Position numbers and translations under genes: made by a program | Shown here: one piece after another, positions 43,900-54,750 of the stretch | Layout of the letters: each line of letters starts with the position of its first letter | How positions within the stretch are numbered: the stretch's first letter is position 1 | The notes under the pieces: generated by a model | Database searches by the model: none | What the model saw: only the letters and a program-made list of their open reading frames with translations | What the model was told of the DNA's origin: nothing | Assembly: GCA_032718475.1 (NCBI GenBank) | Contig: JAUCBJ010008355.1 | Coordinates: 1-54,940, forward strand | Direction of reading: 5' to 3' | DNA: 54,940 nt | Source: Nemertoderma westbladi | Lineage: Eukaryota > Xenacoelomorpha > Nemertodermatida > Nemertodermatidae

Positions 43900-43924
43900 C
43901 CGATACAGTGGTGCACTGTATCGG
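43900..43924. repeat. 11-bp hairpin with 3-nt loop
   Basis: CCGATACAGTG, loop GTG, CACTGTATCGG. The flanks GTTGCGCG and TGCGCAAC add further partial pairing. Confidence 0.85.
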
Positions 43925-44179
43925 TGCGCAACATATATGAGCAAAATACGATCCGTTTAGAATATTTTTTTGACGTATGATATTGTGTCCTCACTAAAAA
44001 TTAATTATTTGTACTTTCACTTAAAATGTTGTAGTGTACCAATAATTAATTACCCTGGTAGTTTAAGCATTTACACTTTTGTGAAAACTTTTAGAGCTGA
44101 GTGTCTGTGACTTATAAGGCGTAATATTATGGGTTTGTTCAGAAATTGAAAAAATGAGAAAGCGCGTCACCGGGGGTTG

Positions 44180-44233
44180 AACCAGCGCTATACGTACGTT
44201 TCAGCCTATCAGGCCTCATCAGTAGCGCTAACC
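44180..44233 (-). ncRNA. type I hammerhead ribozyme, minimal helix III (left arm)
   Basis: On the - strand: stem I AGCGCTA, core CTGATGA (44,216-44,222), stem II GGCCT, loop GAT, AGGCT, then GAAAC (44,198-44,202), helix III ACG/CGT with 2-nt loop TA, cleavage triplet GTA (44,191-44,193), and stem I return TAGCGCT. Stem I is perfect over 7 bp. Very short helix III is typical of hammerheads in Penelope-like elements and animal retrozymes (known). Confidence 0.85.
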
Positions 44234-44385
44234 AGTTCAGACACTTGTCCCTGACATTCACTAACCCACCTAATCCACTTCTATTGAACAGGCAGTCTTA
44301 AGTTGCATATCCTATCTCTAACAGCGGACCTACCGGCCTCAAGTATGTTAGAGTGAAACAGGAGGTAAGTACAAATAAATAAATG

Positions 44386-44437
44386 GTTAGTGCTACTGAT
44401 GAGGCCTGATAGGCTGAAACGTACGTATAGGGCTGGT
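44386..44437 (+). ncRNA. type I hammerhead ribozyme, minimal helix III (right arm)
   Basis: Same motif on the + strand: CTGATGA 44,396-44,402, stem II GGCCT/AGGCT, GAAAC 44,416-44,420, helix III ACG/CGT, cleavage triplet GTA 44,425-44,427. Stem I (AGTGCTA with TAGGGCT) has one mismatch and one wobble, so this copy is slightly weaker than the left one. Confidence 0.8.
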
Positions 44438-44500
44438 TCAACCCCCGGTGACGCGCTTTCTCATTTTTTCCATTTCTGGAAAAAACCATAATATTACACC

Positions 44501-46058
44501 TTTAATTACAGTTGCATTAACAGCTCAACTCCAATTCACTTTATGCATGACAGACAAGGTGTCCATGATTACCAGTAATGCCACGTAAGAGACATCCAAA
44601 TGTTAACACTGAATTAATGAAGTGTTGGATATTATTGATATACCCCAAAATTCTAATAACACTCGACCACATGCCATAATATAAACCCTATTTAAGTGAA
44701 CAATCGTCCATATTTATAGTGCGATATACCCAAGCCAATACAAAAACGCGCCGAAGCGCTTTGTAGGTCTGTTGGGATCAAATTCGTTTAGGGCATAATG
44801 TTTGCTTTTGTATTGAACGCTACGTGATATTTTTAGGGTGCAATCTTCGATATTACATAGGATCCAGGATACATTTTTTCGGTTCATTAGTAATTCCCAT
44901 GCATATATGTTATGTTTTTTCTCCCGCCCGTTATAAAAGTAATTTTACGAATGAAACATATTGACATTGCAGAATTGGAATGAATTCTACACAATAAGGT
45001 AACATTAAAATTTGACATACAGTAGGTCGCAGATTGTATTCTAGAACATCAAATAAATTTCGGGGTTCACACTCAACTCTCATTTAAATAGGTTCAATTT
45101 AATATCATAATGCATCTCCCAGTATTTCATATCAATATAAATACTTTAAATCCTAATGCATTACAAAATCAATTACTACCATCACTAACCTGAACTATAG
45201 TATTCCAGGGTGATACAACAATAAGTATTGCAGTGATAGTGAATGTGACTTAGTTATATCTCCCCATTATTAGCACATCGGGTTTACGCCTGAGTGCATT
45301 ACTGGATTAGTATAAAACATGTTTTGGCACCCCGAAAGTGTTAGACCAGGAGTTGTGGCCCACCCAACATAAATAGGAGTCACTAAATTACATTTACGGG
45401 TAACGGTTCAGTGGACTGCACCTTCTAACCTCGTCTACAGTTGTACAAGACGAGACAATTCATTGGTGCCTTCATCCCAAGCGTTAATGCTCTGGCGATA
45501 ACAATGGTGGCCCCGAAGGCGGGTTTAGTTCATACAATAAGCGACCGATGTAATTATGAGCGCAATAATAGGGAGAATTCAAACATTGTTAATCCCAAAC
45601 ATGTCCTCCTATTCAAACACTAATAAATTACTCATAAACCAATCCCACCTTACCGATATAATGATAGCATATTATATACAATACATGGCCTGATGGACAA
45701 ATTTATTCTTCAATGTCACGTTATTGTCACCATATTGTGTTTGTTATATCGTTTATATTGTGTTGTGTATTACATGTATTACATATGTTGTGTTGTATTG
45801 TATTGTGTTGTACATATTGTGTTTGATATTTTCACCTTATTGTGTTTTTTTTTTGTGCTGGTATTGCTCGATTTTTTGCTTGCGGTTGATGGTTTGTTGC
45901 TGTTTATTCATCCATCGTCTCATTCAGTAATTAACAACTATACTGTAAAATGGATGTCAAATATAACAACTAATTGTCACCATATTTTTATACTTTTTCA
46001 AAGTGAATTTTTTGTTTTCCGATTTTAAAATGATACCCCCCAAATATTTCAACAGAAA
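44501..46058. other. non-coding stretch
   Basis: No domain recognised. Around 45,740-45,880 the sequence is TTGTGTTGTATT-type low complexity. Confidence 0.4.
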
Positions 46059-46059
46059 C

Positions 46060-46155
46060 GGATGTAAACGCACGCCGACTACCGACAGCCGACAACCACT
46101 GCGAGGGTCAGCGTGGGTTGTCGGTTGTCGATTGTCGGCGTAGCGTTTACACCCG
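46060..46155. repeat. foldback with ~40-bp arms
   Basis: The left arm (GATGTAAACGC, ACGCCGAC, GCCGACAACC) pairs with the right arm (GGTTGTCGG, GTCGGCGTAGCGTTTACACC). Arms are GC-rich, differ by few substitutions, and are separated by about 14 bp. Looks like a small foldback/MITE. Confidence 0.8.
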
Positions 46156-47924
46156 ACAGAAACCAGCAAACCAATGAATAGGCGAAACTGAATCACATTC
46201 GAGTAAAGCAACCTCGTTGCTTTATATGACAGCACAGAACCGTGGAAACTAATTTTATTCCTAAAATTCTCATATTTTTTTTAAGATTTAATATAGGAAT
46301 TTAAATCATGGCGGGAGATAAAGGAGGCCCCTGCAATCAATTTCGAATTCCTTATCGCATCAGGATAAATTCGGAAATCCATTACGCGACAACTTTATGT
46401 TAGTGTCCAATCTCGTCCCAGAGCCCATTCCAGCTGTGTTTGGGTTGTCCGGAAAAAGCAATTTTCAATGCAATATAAAAAAATAATTGGTGGGATTAAA
46501 AGTTTTATATTTTTGTAATAAATAAAGTTCTTCGTTTGGATTATCTCCGCACTACATCATAAGAAATTGAATGCTCCATGAAAGTAAAAAATAATAAATT
46601 ATTCACCAATTTGTATATAAAAACTATAACGAAGTCGCGTCTTGTAAACAAAATATACCATACTCATCCATGTATTGCATAGCCGAACAGAAGAATTGAT
46701 TTTTGTCATTGACATAAAGATGTACTGATGTACACACAATAACTTGGAAGCCGTCCAGTGTGGCACCGGCTTGTTTACAGTTTACCCTAAGTATTATACC
46801 CCATCCGTTGCAAAGGCCTTTTGTTCAATTGAATTTCATATTAAACAACCGTATTTTACTATAATACCAACGTCATATGGACTATTGGATTTGCGGCTCC
46901 AATTGTAGTTTTTGTTGAAGTTGGTCCATGTTGAACACAGCAGGTCAATAATCTGGCAGCTGTTTCCAGCCGACTTTAGTTTACGTAACTAAGGCGCCAA
47001 CGCGAAGCCGTTGCATTGACCGCCTCCAGTGCAGGTCTTGTAGTTTCGATGCATTGATCAGTGACCTAATAAGGCTGTAAGACTTCAACTTGAGCAAATG
47101 GCCAATTACTGTAGTTGAGGGTGACAGATGAGTTGGCGCATTGAGTTTTAACAAGCTACAATTTATCCGCATCTAATGAGCACTACACAGAAACAAGTGT
47201 TATGGGGAGAGTAAGATATATGTATATATTGCATGCCTTCTGTCCAACACAGGAATTTGTGTTTCATGGATTTAATTATTGTTAGTGTTAAGGTTCTAAT
47301 AGAAACATGTGTTATACTGTAATAATTTAATTGAGGGATATTTTGGGTATATGTGAGATACATACAAACTATACAATGCGCTATGGAGTGAGATTTTTGA
47401 GTGTAAATTCTCACATATCAATGGTATCGGTATTGTGTGAGTGTGAAATGATGTATGTATTAGGTGTTGTATTCTTGTATATATATATATATATATTTAA
47501 ATGATAATAAAATTACACGGTATAACTCGTAGCATATAGTATAGTAGTAAAAATCACGTGAATAGGGCATAAATCATGCAAATAACTAATAATAATAAAA
47601 ATAAACATAAAACAAACTCGAAATCGCACAAATGTCCGCGTCTACTAACGCATGAACTGTCTCCTTGAATATGACTTACTACCAATCTTACAAAAATCGG
47701 AAAGTGGGAAAGTGGGATTCAACTGTTTTATTATTATTATTGTTTAATTCGTACATGCATATATATAGTATGATATGAGTACAATTTACGTAGGATATAC
47801 GGCAGGTAGTAGCACTAATTAATACGGAAATTTATATTAATTAATACGACCGGTAAATAATTGTACCAAATTATTATATGATAATTATCACACATTTTAT
47901 TACAATAGTGAACACCAAAAAAGT
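46156..47924. other. non-coding stretch
   Basis: AT-rich, with a (TA)n microsatellite at about 47,478-47,496. No gene recognised. Confidence 0.4.
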
Positions 47925-48559
47925 TTACAATGAAATTGTATAGCTACAAATATCCCGTAAGATATACTGCAGCTCGGCATTATTAAAACCCAACACTTCC
48001 AAATTATTATATCGACAGTCCACAATTTCTTTACAAATATTCGCCTTACATACAACAGCACCATCCATTGGATACCAAATAGTATTTTTGCACCCTTTTA
48101 CATTTAAGTCGAATAACCCATTCGAACACTTATTAGCAATTCGTTTCATATTAGCACCCGACACAGTCAAATAAGCACATATTTGCTAAATAATATACGG
48201 AGGGTTTACTACAAGCTAAATTAAGTAGCATATTCGCAAAAGTAACAAATCTACTAAATAACATAGAATGCAGGTGTTACCGGAAGTTGATTAACAGCCT
48301 CGAGTTCCTGTAGCTTGTCCCATATATCCCGAAAATTCGCAGCAGCCGCTGAACGATCTGCCGTGTCCTGGTAATTAATGACTTTACACCCGAACATCTC
48401 AAACAGTAGCTGTTTACCTGCAAAAATCACCTCAGGCAGATAGTGCTGGAGGCATAACTCAGAAGACTCATTTAACGAGTGAGACACTAAACCTTGAACT
48501 ATAGAAGTCAGACATGAATTCACAATAATTTTAGGCGGCTTTTCCAGTTCCAACTCCAT
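47925..48559 (-). pseudogene. unrecognised decayed ORF, possibly retroelement-derived
   Basis: Two frames on one strand: 101 codons (48,559-48,254; starts MELELEKPPKIIV, includes LPEVIFAGKQLLFEMFG and RDIWDKLQELEA) and 81 codons (48,170-47,925). The first resembles, in pattern only, retroelement ORF1-like proteins with an AKxxLxxxF step followed by a helical DIxxxLxxLe segment. The frames are separated by several stops. I cannot assign a family. Confidence 0.3.
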
Positions 48560-48773
48560 AGCACCCCCTCCGGCGTCTGAGAATTATTCCGGTCAGTGGT
48601 TATAGAGGAACCACTGGCGGCATTCCCATGTGAAGGTACAGTTTGTTGCCATCATAGTCAACAAGGGCATACAGTCTGACAGTTCAGTATGTACCGGTAC
48701 AGCAGTATGTTTTATGCAGTTTTAAGCAGTATGCTCCTCAGACAACGACGACATACCTGGAGATGTACCTGGA

Positions 48774-48832
48774 CGGTGTACCTGGAGATTCCAAATCTAA
48801 CGCTCCACCAACCGCGCCACAGCACTGCGCCG
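48774..48832 (-). repeat. tRNA-like segment, possible SINE head
   Basis: On the - strand TGGCGCGGTTGGTGGAGCG resembles a pol III A box in a tRNA D-arm, followed by an AGA-TTTGGAA-TCT anticodon-like stem-loop. A B box is only weakly present (GGTACATCTCC). It could be a decayed tRNA-derived SINE; it is not an intact tRNA. Confidence 0.35.
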
Positions 48833-48900
48833 TATAAAGCCTTATAAAACTACAATCTAACTGGTAATTAACAACAACAATGGAGTGAAAACGAGAGGTC

Positions 48901-48955
48901 TCGCTACGCGGACCTAAAAAGTTGTCTTGCACAACTTTTTAGGTCCGCGTAGCGA
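48901..48955. repeat. perfect 25-bp hairpin with 5-nt loop
   Basis: TCGCTACGCGGACCTAAAAA plus GTTGT, loop CTTGC, and the exact reverse complement. It is GC/AT-mixed, so strongly stable. Confidence 0.95.
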
Positions 48956-49286
48956 TAACTTTTAAACTTTTTCTGTTTATGGACAATATGGGATGGGCAA
49001 ATTTAATATATAGGTAGTCTGTGTTAAATTAGTTTAATACTTACCTTAGTCAGGGAGTTTCACTGGAAAGGTCTCGAGTCAGTATATCCGGCCCGGCGAG
49101 CCGGGACAATATGGGACGGACAAAAAGTTTTTTTTTAACAAAAAAAGTGATTTTAAAACATCTCCAGTGCGTGCCTGTCAAGTCATTTTAAATCTTTTGG
49201 GATGGTGTTAAATAATTTTGGTCAAATAACACAAACACTATTGTCTATAAGATAGAAGACACGACATGTAGCCTTAAAAAAGTTTT

Positions 49287-50247
49287 GTTGTTACGTTGTG
49301 TGATGAGATACACATTCTACTACCCGGTCTCTACAGTACTTTGTTACGTTGTGTGTTGAGCTACACATTCTACTACCCGGTCTCTACAGTACTTTGTTAC
49401 GTTGTGTGTTGAGCTACACATTCTACTACCCGGTCTCTACAATACTTTGTTACGTTGTGTGTTGAGCTACACATTCTACTACCCGGTCTCTACAGTACTT
49501 TGTTACGTTGTGTGTTGAGCTACACATTCTACTACCCGGTTTCTACAGTACTTTGTTACGTTGTGTGTTGAGCTACACATTCTACTACCCGGTCTCTACA
49601 GTACTTTGTTACGTTGTGTGTTGAGCTACACATTCTACTACCCGGTCTCTACAGTACTTTGTTACGTTGTGTGTTGAGCTACACATTCTACTACCCGGTC
49701 TCTACAGTACTTTGTTACGTTGTGTGTTGAGCTACACATTCTACTACCCGGTCTCTACAGTACTTTGTTACGTTGTGTGTTGAGCTACACATTCTACTAC
49801 CCGGTCTCTACAGTACTTTGTTACGTTGTGTGTTGAGCTACACATTCTACTACCCGGTCTCTACAGTACTTTGTTACTTTGTGTGATGAGCTACACATTC
49901 TACTACCCGGTCTCTACAGTACTTTGTTACGTTGTGTGTTGAGCTACACATTCTACTACCCGGTCTCTACAGTACTTTGTTACGTTGTGTGTTGAGCTAC
50001 ACATTCTACTACCCGGTCTCTACAGTACTTTGTTACGTTGTGTGTTGAGCTACACATTCTACTACCCGGTCTCTACAGTACTTTGTTACGTTGTGTGTTG
50101 AGCTACACATTCTACTACCCGGTCTCTACAGTACTTTGTTACGTTGTGTGTTGAGCTACACATTCTACTACCCGGTCTCTACAGTACTTTGTTACATTGT
50201 GTGTTGAGCTACACATTCTACTACCCGGTCTCTACAGTACTTTGTTG
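49287..50247. repeat. 53-bp satellite array, about 18 units
   Basis: TACGTTGTGTGTTGAGCTAC, then ACATTCTACTACCCGGTCTC and TACAGTACTTTGT, repeats head to tail with very few substitutions (variants at 49,430, 49,540, 49,880 and 50,195). High identity suggests recent amplification or active homogenisation. No ORF of note. Confidence 0.97.
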
Positions 50248-52519
50248 CAAATCTGTAATTTCCACTTCGTTGGTATTCATAGAATACAAAATACTCAGAT
50301 TCTTGTAATGTATATAGTTAACTTGCATGGGCGGGGTGGGTGTTTGCAAGCCAGAGATACTGAATGTGTGGCTGGCTTGTCTGAAGCCATACACGTCTTG
50401 TATTCCAATCTTCTGCAATGCATAAATAATTAAACTGAGTTCCATACTCGGTTAGCACACTGATTGCACTTTATAACAACAACTCTTGTGCCTCAATTTT
50501 TCCTGAAATAATGATCAAAAGGTGACCGACCAACTTTCACCCACCACAGGGCATATTACAAATCAAATAAGGTTTAACATTTCTTCCATAAACAGGGTTG
50601 TATCATTATTAATAATAAGTTGTTTTTTTCGGAAGCCGGCCGTGTGAACTGTGAACATTTATATCAATGAATTCGGCAAGACAATGACTCCTTTTATCTA
50701 AATGACACGCGATATAGTTGTATTATTATGTGTCAAAACTTTCTCAGGTGAATTCAATAACATGGCCGAATTTTGGATATATTACCCGCCCATAGTTTGC
50801 AGCATTTGACTTTGTCATCGATTTCCCTTATTAGAGGCCATAAGCTTTAATTAAGGTCGCAGAAATAAGTCGGATTAAACAGCCCCACTTTCGCGACATC
50901 ACAATGAACAATGGGATTAACCGCTGACGATTTTCCCTTAGCGGAATGACTTCCAAAAAAGCAATTTTCTGGTGGAACTCGTTGCCTTTTCAACAAATCA
51001 CCTTTAAATCACTAAAGACTAAAGAACATCAATATGTCAGTTCTGCGTTTAGGCATTTAAATTAAAGATTAAATCCGGAACCATTGAATATAACTTAATT
51101 AATAACCTTATCTCTCTATTGAGTACAGGAGTAGATTATAAATGTCAACCATTAATAATACGGTATATGTTGTGCGGCGGCGTACAACGCTGCATACCAA
51201 GTAAATAATTGCTTGGGGATTATACATTTGGTCTTTTTGTTACAGGCTTCAAATCTGCAAGCGGAAGAAGATAGGAGAAATTTCTTCCCTGACAATTCGA
51301 ACCCCTATGAGATGATTTCATTATATTTTATGCTCCGATTAATAAATTGAATTTTAGATCGATAAAGTACAAAATTCTGCTCTTCTGCAAACGTGCTCGC
51401 TTGATGTTGTGCGTGTCTAGTGAAACATCTTGCGTGAGACAACAAATTCTCTCTGAATAACATCGTATTTCATATTATTTCTAACTCAATCGAACTAAGT
51501 CTTGGCTAACAACGTCCTATCGACAAATTAATATCAAACAGCGCATATGTGACCACTATGTACATTGTACATCACAGGCACATTATTGCTCTAACATCAA
51601 AACATTAGAACATGACTATTGATTTCCTCGGAAATTCTCTAGTAACTTACATGATGTAGATTATAGCTCGATTAAAATAACTACACAGCTGTATTTTCGT
51701 TTGTAAAATTACAATACGTTGGGAGAAGGCGAGGCAAAATCTGATTACAGAACAACAAGTTACTAATATATTATTCGCATTCACACCTCACAAAAATATA
51801 ATTACGATATTTATAGATACACCCTGATAGCGCCATTGGTTTTCTTAACCATCTCCATTTTCTATCTCTAGACACCGGAATCAAAATTTACACAGCATTG
51901 TAATGTAATTATTAAATTATGAAAGTTAACACCAAACTCAATAATTGCATAATTACTATGACCCGGTAATTCAATTATTCCAAAGAGATTTGGTCCTGGT
52001 CCCTTTGTTATCATTGTCTCTAATCAAACAAGGTGACCCATAATTACCAGGCGTGAACACTTGCTTACCTTATGGTTTCATTACAATTTCCCTCTGTTTC
52101 ATGACCGTTTCCTTTGTTATATCTCATGTTCCGGGTGTTCCATAATGATTCCCCCCCCCCCCCTGGCCAACCAAAACTGTCAGACATGTAAATTAGTGTA
52201 ATATATCATTCGAACGATAATTTAATTCTGAGCTTGCATGCAAAAATTTAGGGTCCAATACAAAAGTATCAAAATTTTATAGGCTATTCTTTAAACCTAT
52301 CTTATTTTTCAATATTTTGATTTAAATACAATTAAATAAATATAATTTATCCAGCGTTAGTCATCAGCTTTCTAGCCATGGGAGCTCCTTGATAGTGGAA
52401 GGGCCGTAGTGGTATGAGTTCAGTTTTATTTTGTCATAGAATTAAAAATCTGTGTTTCCTCCATTGCGAAACAGCACACAGGAAAAGTTGATAAAAGTTT
52501 ATCATATAAATCTCTGTCA
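50248..52519. other. non-coding stretch
   Basis: Mostly unique AT-rich sequence with a C-run near 52,150. The only splice-like signal noted is at 51,245 (see findings). No gene can be supported. Confidence 0.35.
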
Positions 52520-52939
52520 TCAGCCATACATTCCAGCACAGAATTCAGGTGTTGTTATTGTTTGAGTACAACTTTGGAGTATCTCATATCGGGTTGTTCC
52601 ATCTTTTACTCTTTTCCATATTTTCAATAGTTTTGACTTTGCCACGATTAAGTAGGATTTCTTTTTGAGCGGCCTTATATCCTTAAATTCTTGTGAAAAA
52701 GAAAATGGTCTTCCAGTTGTTTTAAACTTCCCGCGCCAATTGTGTGGATATCGATTCCAGTTTCGCTTCACAAAATCTTCACTACGCATTATCTTCTCCG
52801 CGATCCACTTCCTTGCTATTTTCACCCCATTTGCCACAGAATCACGAGCCTCTCTAAAAGTAACAGCTGAAAAGATTACTGTATTCCAGTATTCTGCACT
52901 ATGTACTGATGTAGGCTTTGTCAGTACAGTCAGGAACAC
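52520..52939 (-). pseudogene. possible Tc1-like transposase N-terminal remnant
   Basis: The 139-codon frame contains ARKWIAEKIMRSEDFVKRNW, then TGRPFSFSQEF and LLKIWKRVKDGTTRYEILQS. An RxIAxxl..S...V..nw step followed by GRP and a second helical block is like the paired helix-turn-helix DNA-binding region of Tc1/mariner transposases (family knowledge, moderate). No DDE catalytic part follows. Its first codons lie in the inverted-repeat element at 52,926-53,345. Confidence 0.35.
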
Positions 52940-53345
52940 TGGTCACAATATGTCCAATTTAGAGCCAGAATGTGTCCGCGGAAAACGCTCTCAGAGTGAA
53001 ATTTCTCCATAGAAAACAATGCTAAATTTCATTTGAAAACCGGCAGTGAAATTTTAACATTGGCATTCTAAAAATTATGCCATTGGAATCGCCATAAAAT
53101 TCTGTATAAATTAATTTGAGAATTAGAATCTCATCGTTGGGATAACTATCATAATATTATAAAAATATAAATGTTCCCAGCTTCTGCTTTGAGTACTATT
53201 GGAGTTACGGCCAAAATATGTCCGGAAATATAATCGCAGCCTGTGAAGGACAAATAGTGGCTGTACGGACACTTTCTGGCTGTAAATATGTGGACAATTT
53301 TTGGCTGAGCTTCAGCCAGAAAGTGACCAGTGTTCCTAACTGCAG
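52926..53345. mobile_element. small element with inverted ends (Tc1/mariner-like MITE)
   Basis: The left end CAGTCAGGAACACTGGTCAC and the right end read inverted (CAGTTAGGAACACTGGTCAC) match almost perfectly. The left flank is TA, as expected for Tc1/mariner insertion; the right flank is CA, perhaps mutated. The interior, about 380 bp, is non-coding and rich in TGTCC and GCCAGAA words. Confidence 0.6.
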
Positions 53346-53417
53346 TACCTACCGGTTCTAAGTGATATTGCAGTAGCCTATTGGCCCCTACCAATTTTAC
53401 AATTCTATTAAATCAAC

Positions 53418-54194
53418 ATGCCCGCCAACAAACAGAAAAAGAAAATCCCCACGCCGATTGAACTCGTCTCTCACTCAAGCGGATCCGACAATGAAACTGT
53501 TAATGAGAAATCCTACGAGGCGCTTCTATCCGCCATTAAACGGCTAACCAACGAAGTCGGTGAACTTCGTAGCGATATTAAAACCCTCCGTGATGATCAA
53601 ATGAAGTCCAATGACATTATTCCTGTAGTGAGCAGCCTTGAGCAACGAACGGACGTTCTCGAGAGTAACCTCACTTCCATTAAATCTGTCGTATCTGATC
53701 AGGCAATCGAAATCGCTAATCTGAGTCAAAGGAACGACGAGCTGGAGCAGTACGGTCGGAATTACAACCTCGTATTTTATGGAATAAAGGAAAGCGAAAC
53801 AGACGATGCGGCCGCTATTCAACATATTCTTAATAAAATCGATGTTAAGATCTGTGATATAGATATAGCCCATCGCCTCGGTAAGAAAAAGACAGGCCCA
53901 CGCCCAGTTATAGTTCGTTTCATATCGCGAAACAAGCGAAACTCTACTATCCGAAAGAAAAATATCCTATCCGACGTGCAGAATAGAGGAGATAAGGTTT
54001 ACGTAGCCGAGAACCTAACACCACGACGCGCTATTCTTCTAAAGTCTCTAGTTGACATGAAGAAACAACGAAAGATAAATTCCGCATACTCCTACAATGG
54101 GACTGTTATGGCTAAGCTGACTGCTAACTCGCACCCAACGGCGATAAACTGCCTCGAGGATATCAATCGTCTAACTAACACTAACCGCATGTAA
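53418..54194 (+). CDS. LINE ORF1 protein (coiled coil, RNA-binding)
   Basis: A 258-codon intact frame. Residues about 25-110 form a heptad-rich coiled coil (LSAIKRLTNEVGELRSDI, ending NDELEQYGR). An RRM-like domain begins NYNLVFYGI (about 115), with IAHRLGKK, RPVIVRFISR and NSTIRKKNIL. The C-terminal part has VYVAENLTPRRAILL and YSYNGTVMAKL. This layout is that of ORF1p nucleic-acid chaperones of non-LTR retrotransposons, which bind the element RNA as trimers (known). ORF2 appears to start at 54,751. The start codon follows a 5-prime leader that overlaps the end of the MITE region. Unrelated to the 13.7-kb LINE. Confidence 0.8.
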   Translation: MPANKQKKKIPTPIELVSHSSGSDNETVNEKSYEALLSAIKRLTNEVGELRSDIKTLRDDQMKSNDIIPVVSSLEQRTDVLESNLTSIKSVVSDQAIEIANLSQRNDELEQYGRNYNLVFYGIKESETDDAAAIQHILNKIDVKICDIDIAHRLGKKKTGPRPVIVRFISRNKRNSTIRKKNILSDVQNRGDKVYVAENLTPRRAILLKSLVDMKKQRKINSAYSYNGTVMAKLTANSHPTAINCLEDINRLTNTNRM

Positions 54195-54750
54195 ACATTA
54201 AGTCGTTCATGTAACACAACATATATCCATCTATTAAAATCTATCATGTTTCTTTCCCTCGTCTGTGTAAAACTAGGCCTAATTAGAGTTGTAAATTCAT
54301 GTAACATAACATTGTAAATCATAATCATGTTTCTTCAGCATATAACAAAGAATAAACTCTACCTTATCTAATTCGTTTCACTTCTCATAGAAATATAAAT
54401 GTAAAGTATATATCACCACTTTTATTTTCGAAACCATTTTATACACGCGTTTGCGTGTGCCGACTAACGCTGTCACCAACTAACCATACCAAAAAATATT
54501 TCCTTCATAATAATACATGTCATCTCATCATAACAGTGCTGATAAACAATATTTTATTATCAGAATTTTCTATCATTACTCAGCATATCAATTACCATAG
54601 ATTTCACTACTGGTATAGCTGGTATCATATTGTACCACCTTATAGGCTAGATAAATTTTTCAGATTGCTATTTTCTCCTGGCAATCTCAGTTGAATATCA
54701 AACTTACCTTTTATTTCCCCCTCCCGTACTAATTTTATAGTTTCTCCTAT
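54195..54750. other. spacer between ORF1 and ORF2 of the right-edge LINE
   Basis: About 550 bp, AT-rich and non-coding. This is unusually long for an inter-ORF gap, so an insertion or a different arrangement is possible. Confidence 0.4.

Larger units (their letters stand above)
44118..44500. repeat. inverted repeat, ~115-bp arms, carrying paired hammerhead ribozymes
   Basis: Arms 44,118-44,233 and 44,384-44,500 are about 90 percent complementary by eye, from GTAATATTAT at the outer end to TAGCGCTAACCA at the inner end. The 150-bp spacer shows nothing recognisable. Each arm encodes a hammerhead motif transcribed toward the outside. Confidence 0.9.

Noticed and set aside
49290-49330. GTGTGATGAGATAC in the first satellite unit as a ribozyme core
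   Set aside because: The preceding base is wrong for CTGATGA and other units read GTTGAGC. No GAAA follows.
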